Below are positions 8,005 to 16,887 of a stretch of DNA of 41,486 bases, piece after piece. The stretch comes from a bacterium (GTDB lineage Bacteria > Sysuimicrobiota > Sysuimicrobiia > Sysuimicrobiales > Segetimicrobiaceae). Positions within the stretch are counted from its first letter, which is position 1, and every line of letters begins with the position of its first letter. The stretch spans positions 1 to 41,486 of the forward strand of contig DATGJN010000022.1 of assembly GCA_035295165.1 (NCBI GenBank), written 5' to 3'. The notes under the pieces are model-generated. The model ran no database searches. It saw nothing but the letters and a program-made list of their open reading frames with translations, and was not told where the DNA came from. Made by a program: the position numbers and the translations under genes.

Positions 8005-9348
8005 GTGAACACGATGGACACGCCGCCCCGGCGGTACCATATCATCACCCAGGGTTGCCAGATGAACGTCCGGGACTCGCAGGCGATGGCCGGCCTGCTC
8101 GCCGGCCTCGGCTACGAGCGGGCCGACGATCCCGCGGACGCCGACGTGATCCTCCTGAACACGTGCACGGTGCGCGAGGGGGCCGACGACAAGGCCTACG
8201 GGCGGCTTGGGGAGTTGCGCGCGCTCAAGCGCCGGCGGCCCGGGCTGATTCTCGGCATGGCCGGGTGCCTCGTGCAGAAGGACCGCGACCGCGTGCGCAA
8301 ACGGGCGCCGTGGCTCGATCTTGTCTTCGGCGTGCACAACATCCACCGATTGCCGGAGTTGCTCCGCGCAGCTCAGGACGGCTGCATGCCCGTGTACGAG
8401 GTGTGGGACCGCTCGGACAAGGAGCGGCCGCTGCCGGTGCTCCCGGCGGTGCGCGCCGGGGGCGTGCGCGGCTTCGTGAACATCATCCACGGCTGCAACA
8501 AGTTCTGCACGTTCTGCATTGTGCCGTATGTGCGCGGGCGCGAACGCAGCGTGGCGCCCGAGGCCGTGGTCGCCGAGGTGCAGGCGCTCGCCGGCGGCGG
8601 GTTCCGCGAGGTGACCCTGCTCGGGCAGAACGTGGACAGCTACGGGCACGACCTTGCGCCGCGCCGGGATCTCGCGGATCTCCTGTGTCTGGTCCACGAG
8701 GTCGCCGGGATCGAGCGCATCCGGTTCACGACCAGCCACCCGCGGGACATGACGCGCCGGTTGATCGAGACGGTGGCGGCGCTGCCGAAGGCGTGCGAAC
8801 ACATCCACCTGCCGGTGCAGGCGGGGCACGACGCCCTCCTCAAGCGAATGCACCGGGCGTACACGACCGCGCAGTACCAGGCCACGATCGAGACGATCCG
8901 GCAGGCGATGCCCGGGGCGAGCATCACGACGGACGTCATCGTGGGGTTTCCCGGCGAGACGGAGGACGAGTTCGACGGGACCCTGCGCCTCGTGGAAACC
9001 GTCCGGTTCGACGCCGTGAACACCGCCATGTACTCGCCGCGCGAGGGAACGCCCGCCGCGGGGTACGCCGACCAAGTCCCCGAGGAGACAAAGCGCCGGC
9101 GCTTGCATGCGCTAAACCAGATGCAGGAACGCATTGCGGCCGAGGTCAACGCCGGATTGGTCGGCACCGTGCAGGACGTGCTCGTCGAGGAGCCGGGCAC
9201 CCGCGGCGGCGTGCTCGGCCGGACGCGTACGAACAAGATCGTCACGCTCGACGGCGGCCCCGAATTGGTGAGGCGCATCGTGCCGGCGAAGATCGTCGAC
9301 GCAGGGTCCTGGGTGCTCCGCGGGCGGGCGGTGGCGGTGCCGGTTTAG
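8005..9348 (+). CDS. miaB: tRNA-2-methylthio-N6-dimethylallyladenosine synthase MiaB
   Basis: A 447-residue radical-SAM methylthiotransferase that adds the 2-methylthio group to i6A37 of tRNAs, using two 4Fe-4S clusters. The N-terminal UPF0004 domain supplies Cys18 (QGCQMN), Cys54 (NTCTVRE) and Cys88 (GCLV) for the auxiliary cluster. Cys164, Cys168 and Cys171 in HGCNKFCTFC form the radical-SAM cluster. GQNVDSYG and a C-terminal TRAM-like domain (about residues 375-445) complete the MiaB layout. The GTG start is preceded by GGAG at a spacing of 7; ATG 8014 is an alternative. MiaA, which makes the i6A substrate, is encoded in the same window (16888-17934). The stop overlaps that of the convergent acetyltransferase gene. 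Confidence 0.95.
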   Translation: MNTMDTPPRRYHIITQGCQMNVRDSQAMAGLLAGLGYERADDPADADVILLNTCTVREGADDKAYGRLGELRALKRRRPGLILGMAGCLVQKDRDRVRKRAPWLDLVFGVHNIHRLPELLRAAQDGCMPVYEVWDRSDKERPLPVLPAVRAGGVRGFVNIIHGCNKFCTFCIVPYVRGRERSVAPEAVVAEVQALAGGGFREVTLLGQNVDSYGHDLAPRRDLADLLCLVHEVAGIERIRFTTSHPRDMTRRLIETVAALPKACEHIHLPVQAGHDALLKRMHRAYTTAQYQATIETIRQAMPGASITTDVIVGFPGETEDEFDGTLRLVETVRFDAVNTAMYSPREGTPAAGYADQVPEETKRRRLHALNQMQERIAAEVNAGLVGTVQDVLVEEPGTRGGVLGRTRTNKIVTLDGGPELVRRIVPAKIVDAGSWVLRGRAVAVPV

Positions 9349-9962
9349 GCGAGGCGATCGGCGCGCGGTGTGGTCCAGCCACGCGTGGCGTAGTCCCCGG
9401 GGACGAGCGCAAAGATCAGGCGGTCCGACGGGTTGCCGGAGGCGTCGAGCGCGGAACAGCGCAGCGTGCCTTCCAGGACGAATCCAAGCCGCTCCGGGAT
9501 CCTGCGGCTGCGCACGTTCCTCGGGTCCAACCGGATCTCCACCCGGTTGGCCGACAGGGTCTCGAACGCGAGCGCGGTCATGAGTTGCACCGCCTCGGTC
9601 ACGTATCCGTGTCCCTGCGCACTCAGCCGGACCCAATAGCCGATCTCGAACGCCCGCACCGCCCAGTTGATGCGGTGCAGCCCGGTCCCGCCGAGCAGGC
9701 GGCCGCTCCCGCGGTCGAAGATGCCAACGGTCAGGTCCTCCCGGAGTACCCAGCGCGCCCGCATGTGGGCGATGACGGCGCGTTCGTCGTCGGCGGACCG
9801 TAGACTCGCGACCCACGGCAGCCACGCCGCGAGGTGCTCGCGGGATTCCTCGATCGCCGCCCACGTGGCCGGCGCGTCGTCCGCGCGCAGCGGACGCACG
9901 AGCACCCGCGGCCCGTGCAGTTCCTCGGGGATTTCGAGCAAGACCGGCACGCGCTGCAGCAC
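9345..9962 (-). CDS. GNAT-family N-acetyltransferase (RimJ/RimL type)
   Basis: A 205-residue acetyl-CoA-dependent acetyltransferase. The opening segment R-V-L-V-R-P-L-R-A-D-D-A and the W-L-P-W motif near residue 50 are typical of the RimJ/RimL/ribosomal-protein-alanine acetyltransferase branch. The acetyl-CoA loop is Q-G-H-G-Y-V-T-E-A, a variant of R/QxxGxG/A, and it is followed by N-x-R-S-R-R-I-P-E-R-L-G-F-V-L-E-G-T-L, the usual end of the fold. GTG 9962 is chosen because AGGGAGG lies exactly 6 nt before it; upstream in-frame ATGs at 9995 and 10022 have no comparable site. The substrate is unknown. Its TAA and the TAG of miaB overlap on opposite strands (TTAG, 9345-9348). Confidence 0.8.
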   Translation of the reverse strand: MLQRVPVLLEIPEELHGPRVLVRPLRADDAPATWAAIEESREHLAAWLPWVASLRSADDERAVIAHMRARWVLREDLTVGIFDRGSGRLLGGTGLHRINWAVRAFEIGYWVRLSAQGHGYVTEAVQLMTALAFETLSANRVEIRLDPRNVRSRRIPERLGFVLEGTLRCSALDASGNPSDRLIFALVPGDYATRGWTTPRADRLA

Positions 9963-10194
9963 GATCGTCCTCCCTGTCACCGCGCCGGGCCACATCGCGC
10001 GGCCAGCCGTATCGTACCACACGACGGCGTTCGTGCGCCGGGCCAGCGCGACCCCGTGGAGGAGGCCGCGACGAGACCGGCATCGAACTCGCCCCGTAGG
10101 GGTGTGCCGAAACGGTTGGCCGGGACGCGGGCGAGCGCGTCATCTTCTCGGCGACCGTTGCGTGGCGCACAAGTGCTGATCATGGGGGTGCACG

Positions 10195-11028
10195 ATGTCG
10201 TACCTGATCAAATCCCGCCGCCGCGGCCCGGGGTACACGCGGCTGGCCGCTCCTGGGACCGCCGGGTTGCGCCACATGGAGTTCGGCGTGGTTGAGTTGA
10301 CCGGCGGCGCCGCGCACGAGATCGTCACCGGTGATCGTGAAGCGGTGGTGTACGTGCTCTCGGGCGCCGGTACCGTCACGGCAGGGGGCCGCGCGGACGC
10401 GATGCGCCTCGGGCCTCGTCGGAGCGTGTTCACCGATCCTCCGTCGGCGGCCTTCCTGCCGCCCGGGACGTCCGCCACGCTCGCCGCCGCGGACGGCGGG
10501 TTCGTCGGGGCGGTCGTGTACGCATCGAGCGCCTCCCGCGCGCCCGCGCTGGTGGTCGGCCCGGGCGACGTCGAGCGCCGCACCGCGGGGGCCGCGAACT
10601 GGGAGCGCGCGGTCTACAACGTGGTCGACGCGGCGCGCGGCGCGCAGCGGTTGATGGTCGGCGAGACGATCAACCCGCCTGGGAACTGGTCGAGCTATCC
10701 GCCGCACAAGCACGACACCCGCTCGGCGTCGGGCGAACTGCCGATGGAGGAGGTCTACTTCTACTTGGCGCGCCCCGACGGCGGATTCGGGCTGCAGATG
10801 CTCTACACGGCACCGGGGACCCCCGATCCGATCGACGAGGTCTACCGCGTGGAGAGCGGCGACCTGCTGGTGATCCCGCGGGGGTACCACCCGGTCGTCG
10901 CCGCAGCCGGGTACGACCTGTTCTACCTCTGGGCGATGGCGGGGGATGAGTCGAAGTACGGTGCCTGGAGCGACGATCCCGCGCACGCGTGGGTGCGCGA
11001 CAAGGAGCGGGACATCGCGCGCCGCTGA
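10195..11028 (+). CDS. iolB: 5-deoxy-glucuronate isomerase (IolB)-like protein
   Basis: A 277-residue bicupin of the KduI/IolB family. IolB isomerises 5-deoxy-glucuronate to 2-deoxy-5-keto-gluconate in myo-inositol catabolism. The diagnostic segment is G-E-T-I-N-P-P-G-N-W-S-S-Y-P-P-H-K-H-D (about residues 159-177), followed by M-E-E-V-Y-F-Y and G-F-G-L-Q-M-L-Y. The paired histidines and the Glu are the expected metal ligands, and P-R-G-Y-H-P-V gives the last His ligand. ATG 10195 is preceded by a G-rich Shine-Dalgarno (GGGGGTG). No other inositol genes (iolG, iolE, iolC, iolD) are seen nearby, so the enzyme may serve a scattered pathway or a related sugar acid. It converges on mutL. Confidence 0.85.
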   Translation: MSYLIKSRRRGPGYTRLAAPGTAGLRHMEFGVVELTGGAAHEIVTGDREAVVYVLSGAGTVTAGGRADAMRLGPRRSVFTDPPSAAFLPPGTSATLAAADGGFVGAVVYASSASRAPALVVGPGDVERRTAGAANWERAVYNVVDAARGAQRLMVGETINPPGNWSSYPPHKHDTRSASGELPMEEVYFYLARPDGGFGLQMLYTAPGTPDPIDEVYRVESGDLLVIPRGYHPVVAAAGYDLFYLWAMAGDESKYGAWSDDPAHAWVRDKERDIARR

Positions 11029-11092
11029 GGGATTCCGCGCGCGGTGGGCGTAATGCCGGGGCGGGACTCGCGGCGGTCTCGGGCTCTGCTCG

Positions 11093-12856
11093 CTACGTAC
11101 GTCGGTAGAACCACCGCTCGAGATCCTGGGCGCGCACCCGCACCATCGTGGGGCGTCCGTGGAAGCACGAGAACGGGTCGCGCGTACGCGCGAGGTCGTG
11201 GAGGAGGGCGGCCATCGCCGCCGGATCCAGCCGGTCTCCGGCACGGATCGCGGTGTGGCACGCCGTGGCGATCGCGAGGCGCTCCTCCAGGTCGCGCCCG
11301 GCGTGGGGCCCCGGTTCGCCGCGCAGGTCGTGGAGGCACGCGCGCAGTAGCACATCGGGTGCGCGCGCGGCGGCGATCGCCGGCACGGCGGTGAGCCGAA
11401 CCGCCGACGGGCCGAACGGCTCGAGCTCGAACCCCAATGCGCGCAGGGCCGCGTCGAGCTCGTGGTGGACGGCCATCTCGGCCCGGCTCAACTCGAGCAC
11501 CACCGGTACGACCAACCCCTGCGCGCGCACGCCCGCGGCGTCGCGCTGATCGAGGAGACGCTCGTACAGCACGCGCTCGTGCGCCGCGTGCTGGTCGATC
11601 AGGACGAGATCGCCGTCCGCCTGCCCGACGAGGTACGTGAGCGCGAGTTGTCCGATCAGGCGGATCTCGGGCCACGCCTCGACGCCCGACGCGGGCGCCC
11701 ACGGAGTCTCTGGTTCGAAGAGGCTGGCACGCTCCCCCGTGACAGGGAGCGCGCCGAGATCCGCGGCGGCCGCACCGGCGGCGAACCGGGGCGTGTCGCC
11801 GCGCACGTCGCTCGGGGCGCCTCCGTGATCTGGCCCGACGACGTGCAGCAGCGACGTCTCGTGCAGCGCGCGGCGGATTTCGCGCACGACGTCGTCGAAG
11901 ATCTCGGCGTCGCGCGTGAATCGCACCTCCGCCTTGCGAGGATGGACGTTGACGTCCACCTCGTCCGGAGCGATGCGCAGGTTGAGCACGGCCATCGGAT
12001 ACCGGTCGTCGGGGATCAGGGTATGGAACGCGGTGGCGAGCGCGCGCGCGAGCAGGGGGCTCCGGATCGGTCGGCCGTTCACGAGAAACCACTGGTGCGT
12101 GCGTCTGCGCTGCGCGACCTGCGGGGTGCCGATCACCCCGCTCAGGCGCACCGCCCGGCCCGAACCGTTCACCTCCAGCGTGTGCGGCGCAAGCTGCGGC
12201 CCCAGCAGCCGGCGTGCGCGTGCGGCGAACGGCTCGGCCGGCGCCCACAACAGCTCGCGTCCGCCGTCCACCAGCCTGAGCGACACGTCCGGGGCGGCGA
12301 GGGCGAGCGCCTCCACGGTCTCCACGATCACCGCGGTCTCGCGCGCGGGGGAGCGCAGAAACTCCTTGCGCGCGGGCGTGTTGAAGTAGAGGTCCTCGAC
12401 GGTGACCGTGGTGCCCTGTCCGCCGGCGGCCGGTATCACGTCGGTGCGAGCGCCACCGGTCACGGCGATCCGGGCGGCCGCGTCGTCCCCGCGGACCCGG
12501 GTGACCACGGCGACCCTGGCGACCGCGGCGATGCTCGGCAGCGCTTCGCCTCGGAATCCGTACGTGCGGATCTGCGTCAGATCTTCGGCGGAACGGATCT
12601 TGCTCGTTGCAAACCGTTCGAAGGCGGTCGCGAGCTCATCTGCGGGAATCCCCTCGCCGTCGTCGCCGACGCGGATCAATCGGCGGCCCGCGTCCTCGAT
12701 CTCGATCGTGATCCGGTGCGCTCCCGCGTCCAGGCTGTTCTCGACGAGCTCCTTGACGACCGACGCCGGCCGTTCGACGACCTCTCCCGCCGCGATGCGT
12801 TCGGCGGCGGTGCGGGGCAGTACCGTGATCGAGGCGCGGGGCGGGCGCGCGCTCAC
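11093..12856 (-). CDS. mutL: DNA mismatch repair protein MutL (endonuclease type)
   Basis: A 587-residue GHKL ATPase that couples mismatch recognition by MutS to strand removal. The N-terminal ATPase motifs are E-L-V-E-N-S-L-D-A-G-A, D-D-G-E-G-I and G-F-R-G-E-A-L-P-S-I. The linker is short and Pro/Ala-rich. The C-terminal domain has D421-Q-H-A-A-H-E-R-V-L-Y-E, the DQHA(X)2E(X)4E metal site of MutL endonucleases, plus A-C-H-T-A-I-R and C-F-H-G-R-P-T. It should therefore nick DNA itself, which fits a lineage without MutH. GTG 12856 overlaps the mutS stop as GTGA, so the two are translationally coupled. A longer open frame upstream overlaps mutS and is a shadow. Confidence 0.95.
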   Translation of the reverse strand: MSARPPRASITVLPRTAAERIAAGEVVERPASVVKELVENSLDAGAHRITIEIEDAGRRLIRVGDDGEGIPADELATAFERFATSKIRSAEDLTQIRTYGFRGEALPSIAAVARVAVVTRVRGDDAAARIAVTGGARTDVIPAAGGQGTTVTVEDLYFNTPARKEFLRSPARETAVIVETVEALALAAPDVSLRLVDGGRELLWAPAEPFAARARRLLGPQLAPHTLEVNGSGRAVRLSGVIGTPQVAQRRRTHQWFLVNGRPIRSPLLARALATAFHTLIPDDRYPMAVLNLRIAPDEVDVNVHPRKAEVRFTRDAEIFDDVVREIRRALHETSLLHVVGPDHGGAPSDVRGDTPRFAAGAAAADLGALPVTGERASLFEPETPWAPASGVEAWPEIRLIGQLALTYLVGQADGDLVLIDQHAAHERVLYERLLDQRDAAGVRAQGLVVPVVLELSRAEMAVHHELDAALRALGFELEPFGPSAVRLTAVPAIAAARAPDVLLRACLHDLRGEPGPHAGRDLEERLAIATACHTAIRAGDRLDPAAMAALLHDLARTRDPFSCFHGRPTMVRVRAQDLERWFYRRT

Positions 12857-15531
12857 GACGCGCCGGTGCGCGGCGCGCCCGGTCCGGGGAACGGTACCAC
12901 CGTGCCTCCGGGGGCGTCGCCGCGGGGCGGGTTCGCATCCGCGGCGGCCCCCGGCACGTCGAGCATCGCGCGCAACTTGGAGAGGAAATTGAGGGCGTCG
13001 AGCGGCGTCATCGTCGCGAGGTCCGCCGCGCGCACCGCCTCCTCGACCGGGGACGGGAGCGCCAGCGCCAGTTGTTGGCCCCGCGATGGGCCGCGGCGTC
13101 CACGCACCGGCCGGGCGCCCGCGGCGGCGCGCTCCAACCCCGCGAGAACCTCGCGGGCCCGCCGGATCACGGGCTCCGGGACCCCGGCGAGGCGTGCGAC
13201 GTGGATCCCGTACGACGACGTGGCGGCGCCCCCCGCGACGCGGTACAGGAAGACGACGTGGTGCCCATCCTCCCGGACGAGGACCTGCAGGTTCGCGACG
13301 CGGTCGAGTTGGGACGCGAGTTCGGTCAGCTCGTGATAGTGCGTGGCGAACAGCGCGCGCGCGCCCACGCGGTCGTGCAGGTCTTCCACCACCGCCCACG
13401 CCAGGCTCATGCCGTCATAGGTGCTGGTGCCGCGGCCGACCTCGTCGAGGATGACGAGGCTGCGCGGTGTCGCCTGGGTGAGGATCCTGGCGACCTCGAT
13501 CATCTCCGAGAGAAACGTGCTCCGGCCCGCGGCGAGGTCGTCGGTGGCGCCGACCCTCGTGAAGATCCGGTCGACGACGCCGATCTCCGCCTCCCGCGCC
13601 GGCACGAAGCTGCCGATCTGGGCCAGGACGACCGCGAGCGCCGCCTGCCGGATGTAGGTGCTCTTCCCGCCGAAGTTGGGACCCGTGACGATCAGGACCT
13701 CTCGGGCCGCCGCGCCGTCGGTGTCGAGCGCGAGGTCGTTGGGCACGAACCGTTCCGGTCCGAGGGCCTGCTCGACCACGGGGTGGCGGCCGGCCGTGAT
13801 GCGGATCGCCCGGCCGTTCGTCACCCGGGGGCGGACGTACGCGTGGCGGATCGCCGCTTCGGCCAGGGCGGCGTAGACGTCCAGTTCCGCAACCGCTCTC
13901 GCGGCGGTCAAGAGCGCGGGCGTGTGCGTGCGGACCTCGTCGCGGACCGCGCGAAACACCTCGTATTCCCGCGCGTTGATGCGCTCCTGCGCCGACAGGA
14001 GGAGAGCTTCGCGCTCCTTCATCTCGGCCGTGAGGTAGCGCTCGGCGTTCACCAGCGTACCCTTCCGCACGTAGTCCCGGGGAATGCTGCGCGTGTGCGC
14101 CTTGCTGACCTCGATGTAGTAGCCCATGACTTGGTTGTAGCCGACCTTCAGGCTCCGGATCCCGGTGCGTGCGCGTTCCGCGGCTTCGAGGTTGGCCATC
14201 CACTCCCGAGCCGACCGGCTGCCGGCCTGCAGGTCGTCGAGCATCGCGTCGAAGCCCGGGCGAATGACGCCCCCGTCTTTCGGCGACATTGGGGCGGCGT
14301 CCACGAGCGCGCGGCGCAGCAGGTCCGCGAGCGCGGGCGGCGCCGTCACCGCGGGGAGCAACCGACGGACCGGCTCCACGGGGATCCCGAGCGCGGCCGG
14401 GGCGATCCCGGGCAGCGCCTCGGCCGTGTCGCGCAGGGCGGTGAGATCGCGGGGGCCCCCCGTTTCGTGGGCCAGGCGTCCGGTCAGGCGCTCGAGGTCA
14501 CCGAGTGTTCGGAGGCGTGTCCGGAGCGCCTCGCGCGCTTCGCCGTCGCCCGCGAACGCTTCTACCGCGTCCTGGCGGGCCCCGATCGCGTCCACGTCGA
14601 CGAGCGGCTGCGACAGCCACCGGCGAAGGAGGCGGCCGCCCATCGGGGTCTCCGTGAGGTCGAGGACGTCGAGCAGCGTCTCGGACGCGCCCCCGTCGCG
14701 CGTCGTCCGCCACAGCCCCAGTGCCCGTCGCGTGACGTCATCGAGCACGAGTCCTTCGGTTGGCGGGATGAGCCGGACGCCCCGCAAGTGCGGCAGCGGC
14801 CCCTTCTGAGTGTCGCGCAGGTATTGTAGCAGCGCGCCCGCCGCCGCGGTGGCGAGCGGCGCTCGGCGAAGGTCGAAGGCGTCGAGGGATGCGACCTCGA
14901 GGTACTCGCGCAGCGTCCGCTCTCCAATCGACGGGTCAAACCGCCACGCGTCATACGGGGTGGCCGTGGCGCCCTCGCTCACCTGGACGTCGTCGCTGGC
15001 GCCCTCGGGAACGAGGATCTCGCGCGGTCGCCAGCGGGCGAGCACGTCCTCGAGCCGAAGCGGCGCCGCACCTTCCGTGGCGAGGAACTCGCCGGTGGAA
15101 AGGTCCGCGAGCGCGAGTCCCCACGCGTCGCCGCTTGTGGTGGCGGCGGCGAGAAAGTTGTTCTCGCGCGCCGTCAGCAGATCGTCCTCGATGACGGTGC
15201 CGGGTGTAACCACGCGCACGACTTCGCGGCGCACGAGATCGCGGGCGTGCGACGGGTCTTCGACCTGATCGCAGATCGCGACGCGGTGCCCGGCGTCGAT
15301 CAATCGGCGAAGGTACGTGTGCAGCGCGTGGTGCGGGATGCCGCACATCGGGATCCGCTGTCCCTTGGCGACCGGCCGGCTCGTCAGCGTCAACCCCAGC
15401 GCGCGCGCGACCACGTGCGCGTCCTCAAAAAAGGCCTCGAAGAAGTCACCGAGCCGGAAGAGGAGAATCGCGTGCGGGTGCTGGTCCTTGAGCGCCTGGT
15501 ACTGGCGCATCATCGGGGTCAATTCGCTCAT
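12853..15531 (-). CDS. mutS: DNA mismatch repair protein MutS
   Basis: An 892-residue mismatch-recognition ATPase. Near the N-terminus G-D-F-F-E carries the Phe-X-Glu motif that stacks on the mismatched base. The clamp and lever domains follow. The ATPase has Walker A G-P-N-F-G-G-K623-S-T (most MutS proteins have Met where this has Phe), D-E-V-G-R-G-T-S-T-Y-D-G (Walker B and signature) and A-T-H-Y-H-E-L. The C-terminal tail, after a Pro/Arg-rich stretch, contains the short helix D-A-L-N-F-L-S-K-L seen in bacterial MutS tails. ATG 15531 gives the usual start (MSELTPMMRQYQALK) and has a GAGGG site 8 nt ahead. mutL follows with overlapping codons. A gene for a HEPN-like protein diverges upstream. 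Confidence 0.95.
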   Translation of the reverse strand: MSELTPMMRQYQALKDQHPHAILLFRLGDFFEAFFEDAHVVARALGLTLTSRPVAKGQRIPMCGIPHHALHTYLRRLIDAGHRVAICDQVEDPSHARDLVRREVVRVVTPGTVIEDDLLTARENNFLAAATTSGDAWGLALADLSTGEFLATEGAAPLRLEDVLARWRPREILVPEGASDDVQVSEGATATPYDAWRFDPSIGERTLREYLEVASLDAFDLRRAPLATAAAGALLQYLRDTQKGPLPHLRGVRLIPPTEGLVLDDVTRRALGLWRTTRDGGASETLLDVLDLTETPMGGRLLRRWLSQPLVDVDAIGARQDAVEAFAGDGEAREALRTRLRTLGDLERLTGRLAHETGGPRDLTALRDTAEALPGIAPAALGIPVEPVRRLLPAVTAPPALADLLRRALVDAAPMSPKDGGVIRPGFDAMLDDLQAGSRSAREWMANLEAAERARTGIRSLKVGYNQVMGYYIEVSKAHTRSIPRDYVRKGTLVNAERYLTAEMKEREALLLSAQERINAREYEVFRAVRDEVRTHTPALLTAARAVAELDVYAALAEAAIRHAYVRPRVTNGRAIRITAGRHPVVEQALGPERFVPNDLALDTDGAAAREVLIVTGPNFGGKSTYIRQAALAVVLAQIGSFVPAREAEIGVVDRIFTRVGATDDLAAGRSTFLSEMIEVARILTQATPRSLVILDEVGRGTSTYDGMSLAWAVVEDLHDRVGARALFATHYHELTELASQLDRVANLQVLVREDGHHVVFLYRVAGGAATSSYGIHVARLAGVPEPVIRRAREVLAGLERAAAGARPVRGRRGPSRGQQLALALPSPVEEAVRAADLATMTPLDALNFLSKLRAMLDVPGAAADANPPRGDAPGGTVVPFPGPGAPRTGAS

Positions 15532-15654
15532 CTTCCGAGCCCTCTTCGGCGCGGTGGCGCCCGGTCCTGTCGGTCGGCGGGCCTGGTGCCGCCGATCGCG
15601 CGCGCCGGGTCCGCCGTGGCGGGAGGCGGACGCCCCACCGGCGAACAAAAGGTC

Positions 15655-16830
15655 ATGGTCACTCCTGACGTCCCGCCGCCTCAGCGACGGCGACGGCGCA
15701 GCGGCCCGCGACGCCGGACAGCACAGCCTGCCGCTCCCGCGGAACCGGTCTCAGCCGCGCCCGAGGCAGTCGCGCATCCGGGCGCGCCGTTCGAGCGCCC
15801 GACCGGCGGCCCTGCGGAGAGCCAGCCGGCGGACGCGGCGCGCGCGCGCGCCGACGCGCCTCCACCAGCCGAGAAAGCCACCCTCCCCGGGCAGGCGGTC
15901 GCACCCGCCGCGCAGCCCGCGTTGGGCAGGCGCCGTCGCCGTACGAGCCGGAGATCGCGCCCGGGACCCGCCGCCGCTCCCTCGCCGCCGGGCGCTGCTG
16001 ATGTGCCGGTGTCCTCTGCGGGGCGTACCGTGGGCCCGGCGCTTCCGGCCGCGGGCGACGGCGAGGAGGCGTGGGAGCGCACGCACCTCGAGCAGACCAT
16101 GTTCGATCTGGCGCGAGCTCACGCCGCCGAGGCGGAGCGCTGCGCCGAGGGCCCCACGCCCGACCGGCCGGGAGAGCGGACGAAGTCGCTCGTGGCCATC
16201 CTAATGTCGTATTTCGCCCTCGAGGCGTTCATCAGCATGGTCGGCGGTGACCGGCTCGGGAGTCGGTACCGGTATTACGACCGCATGACGCCGGAAGGCA
16301 AGTGGGTCGAAGTGACGCGGCTCGCGAGCAAGACCGGCAATACGTTTGCCGAGAACGGGAGCGAGATGCGGGCCCTCTCGACGCTTCGCTCGTGGCGCAA
16401 CATGCTCACGCACTACAAGGGCGAGTACGAGGAGGTCGAGCGATCCGATCGCGGGAGCGAGACCCGCACCGATGCCGTGCTCTCGGCCGAAAACGCCGCG
16501 CGCGCGGTGGAGATCGCCCGGACGATGTATCGACGGTTCTACGAGTTCGACCGCCGCTCAGCGCCCCGGCAGCTCATCTGGCTCGACGACCGTCGCCACC
16601 GTCCCGGGCGCCCGGCATCTGCTGCGCAACCAAGCGAGGACACGCCGGGCGCGATGCAGCGGAGCCGAGCGCGCCCAGCGCAGCCTGAGCCCGCGGCCGG
16701 TGGCAGCGAGCGTAGCGAGCGCGCGAGCACGGGTGGTTCTGGTGCACCGGCAGACGCCAGCGCCCCGCAGACAAGCGGTGTGGCGCGCCGCCGCCGTCGA
16801 GGCCGTCGGGGTGGGCGGGGCGCCCGATAG
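15655..16830 (+). CDS. HEPN-like domain protein with disordered Arg/Pro/Ala-rich tails
   Basis: A 391-residue protein in three parts. Residues 1-140 are low-complexity and rich in Arg, Pro and Ala with runs such as QRRRRRSGPRRR. Residues 140-300 form a helical domain. The rest is low-complexity again and ends in an Arg/Gly tail (RRRRRGRRGGRG). The helical domain has the features of HEPN folds: a first helix with M-S-Y-F-A-L-E-A-F-I-S-M-V, and a later helix with S-W-R248-N-M-L-T-H253-Y, matching the R-x4-6-H RNase motif in its common RNxxxH form. HEPN proteins are often RNA-cutting toxins or RNA-processing factors. RNA binding or cleavage here is inference. ATG 15655 is the likely start; no strong Shine-Dalgarno is seen. 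The gene diverges from mutS and precedes miaA by about 57 bp. No antitoxin partner is evident. Confidence 0.6.
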   Translation: MVTPDVPPPQRRRRRSGPRRRTAQPAAPAEPVSAAPEAVAHPGAPFERPTGGPAESQPADAARARADAPPPAEKATLPGQAVAPAAQPALGRRRRRTSRRSRPGPAAAPSPPGAADVPVSSAGRTVGPALPAAGDGEEAWERTHLEQTMFDLARAHAAEAERCAEGPTPDRPGERTKSLVAILMSYFALEAFISMVGGDRLGSRYRYYDRMTPEGKWVEVTRLASKTGNTFAENGSEMRALSTLRSWRNMLTHYKGEYEEVERSDRGSETRTDAVLSAENAARAVEIARTMYRRFYEFDRRSAPRQLIWLDDRRHRPGRPASAAQPSEDTPGAMQRSRARPAQPEPAAGGSERSERASTGGSGAPADASAPQTSGVARRRRRGRRGGRGAR

Positions 16831-16887
16831 ATCGCTGCCGGCCCGGCTGCGACGGGGCGGTCCGGGGCATCCCGCGCGTCGCGCCCG

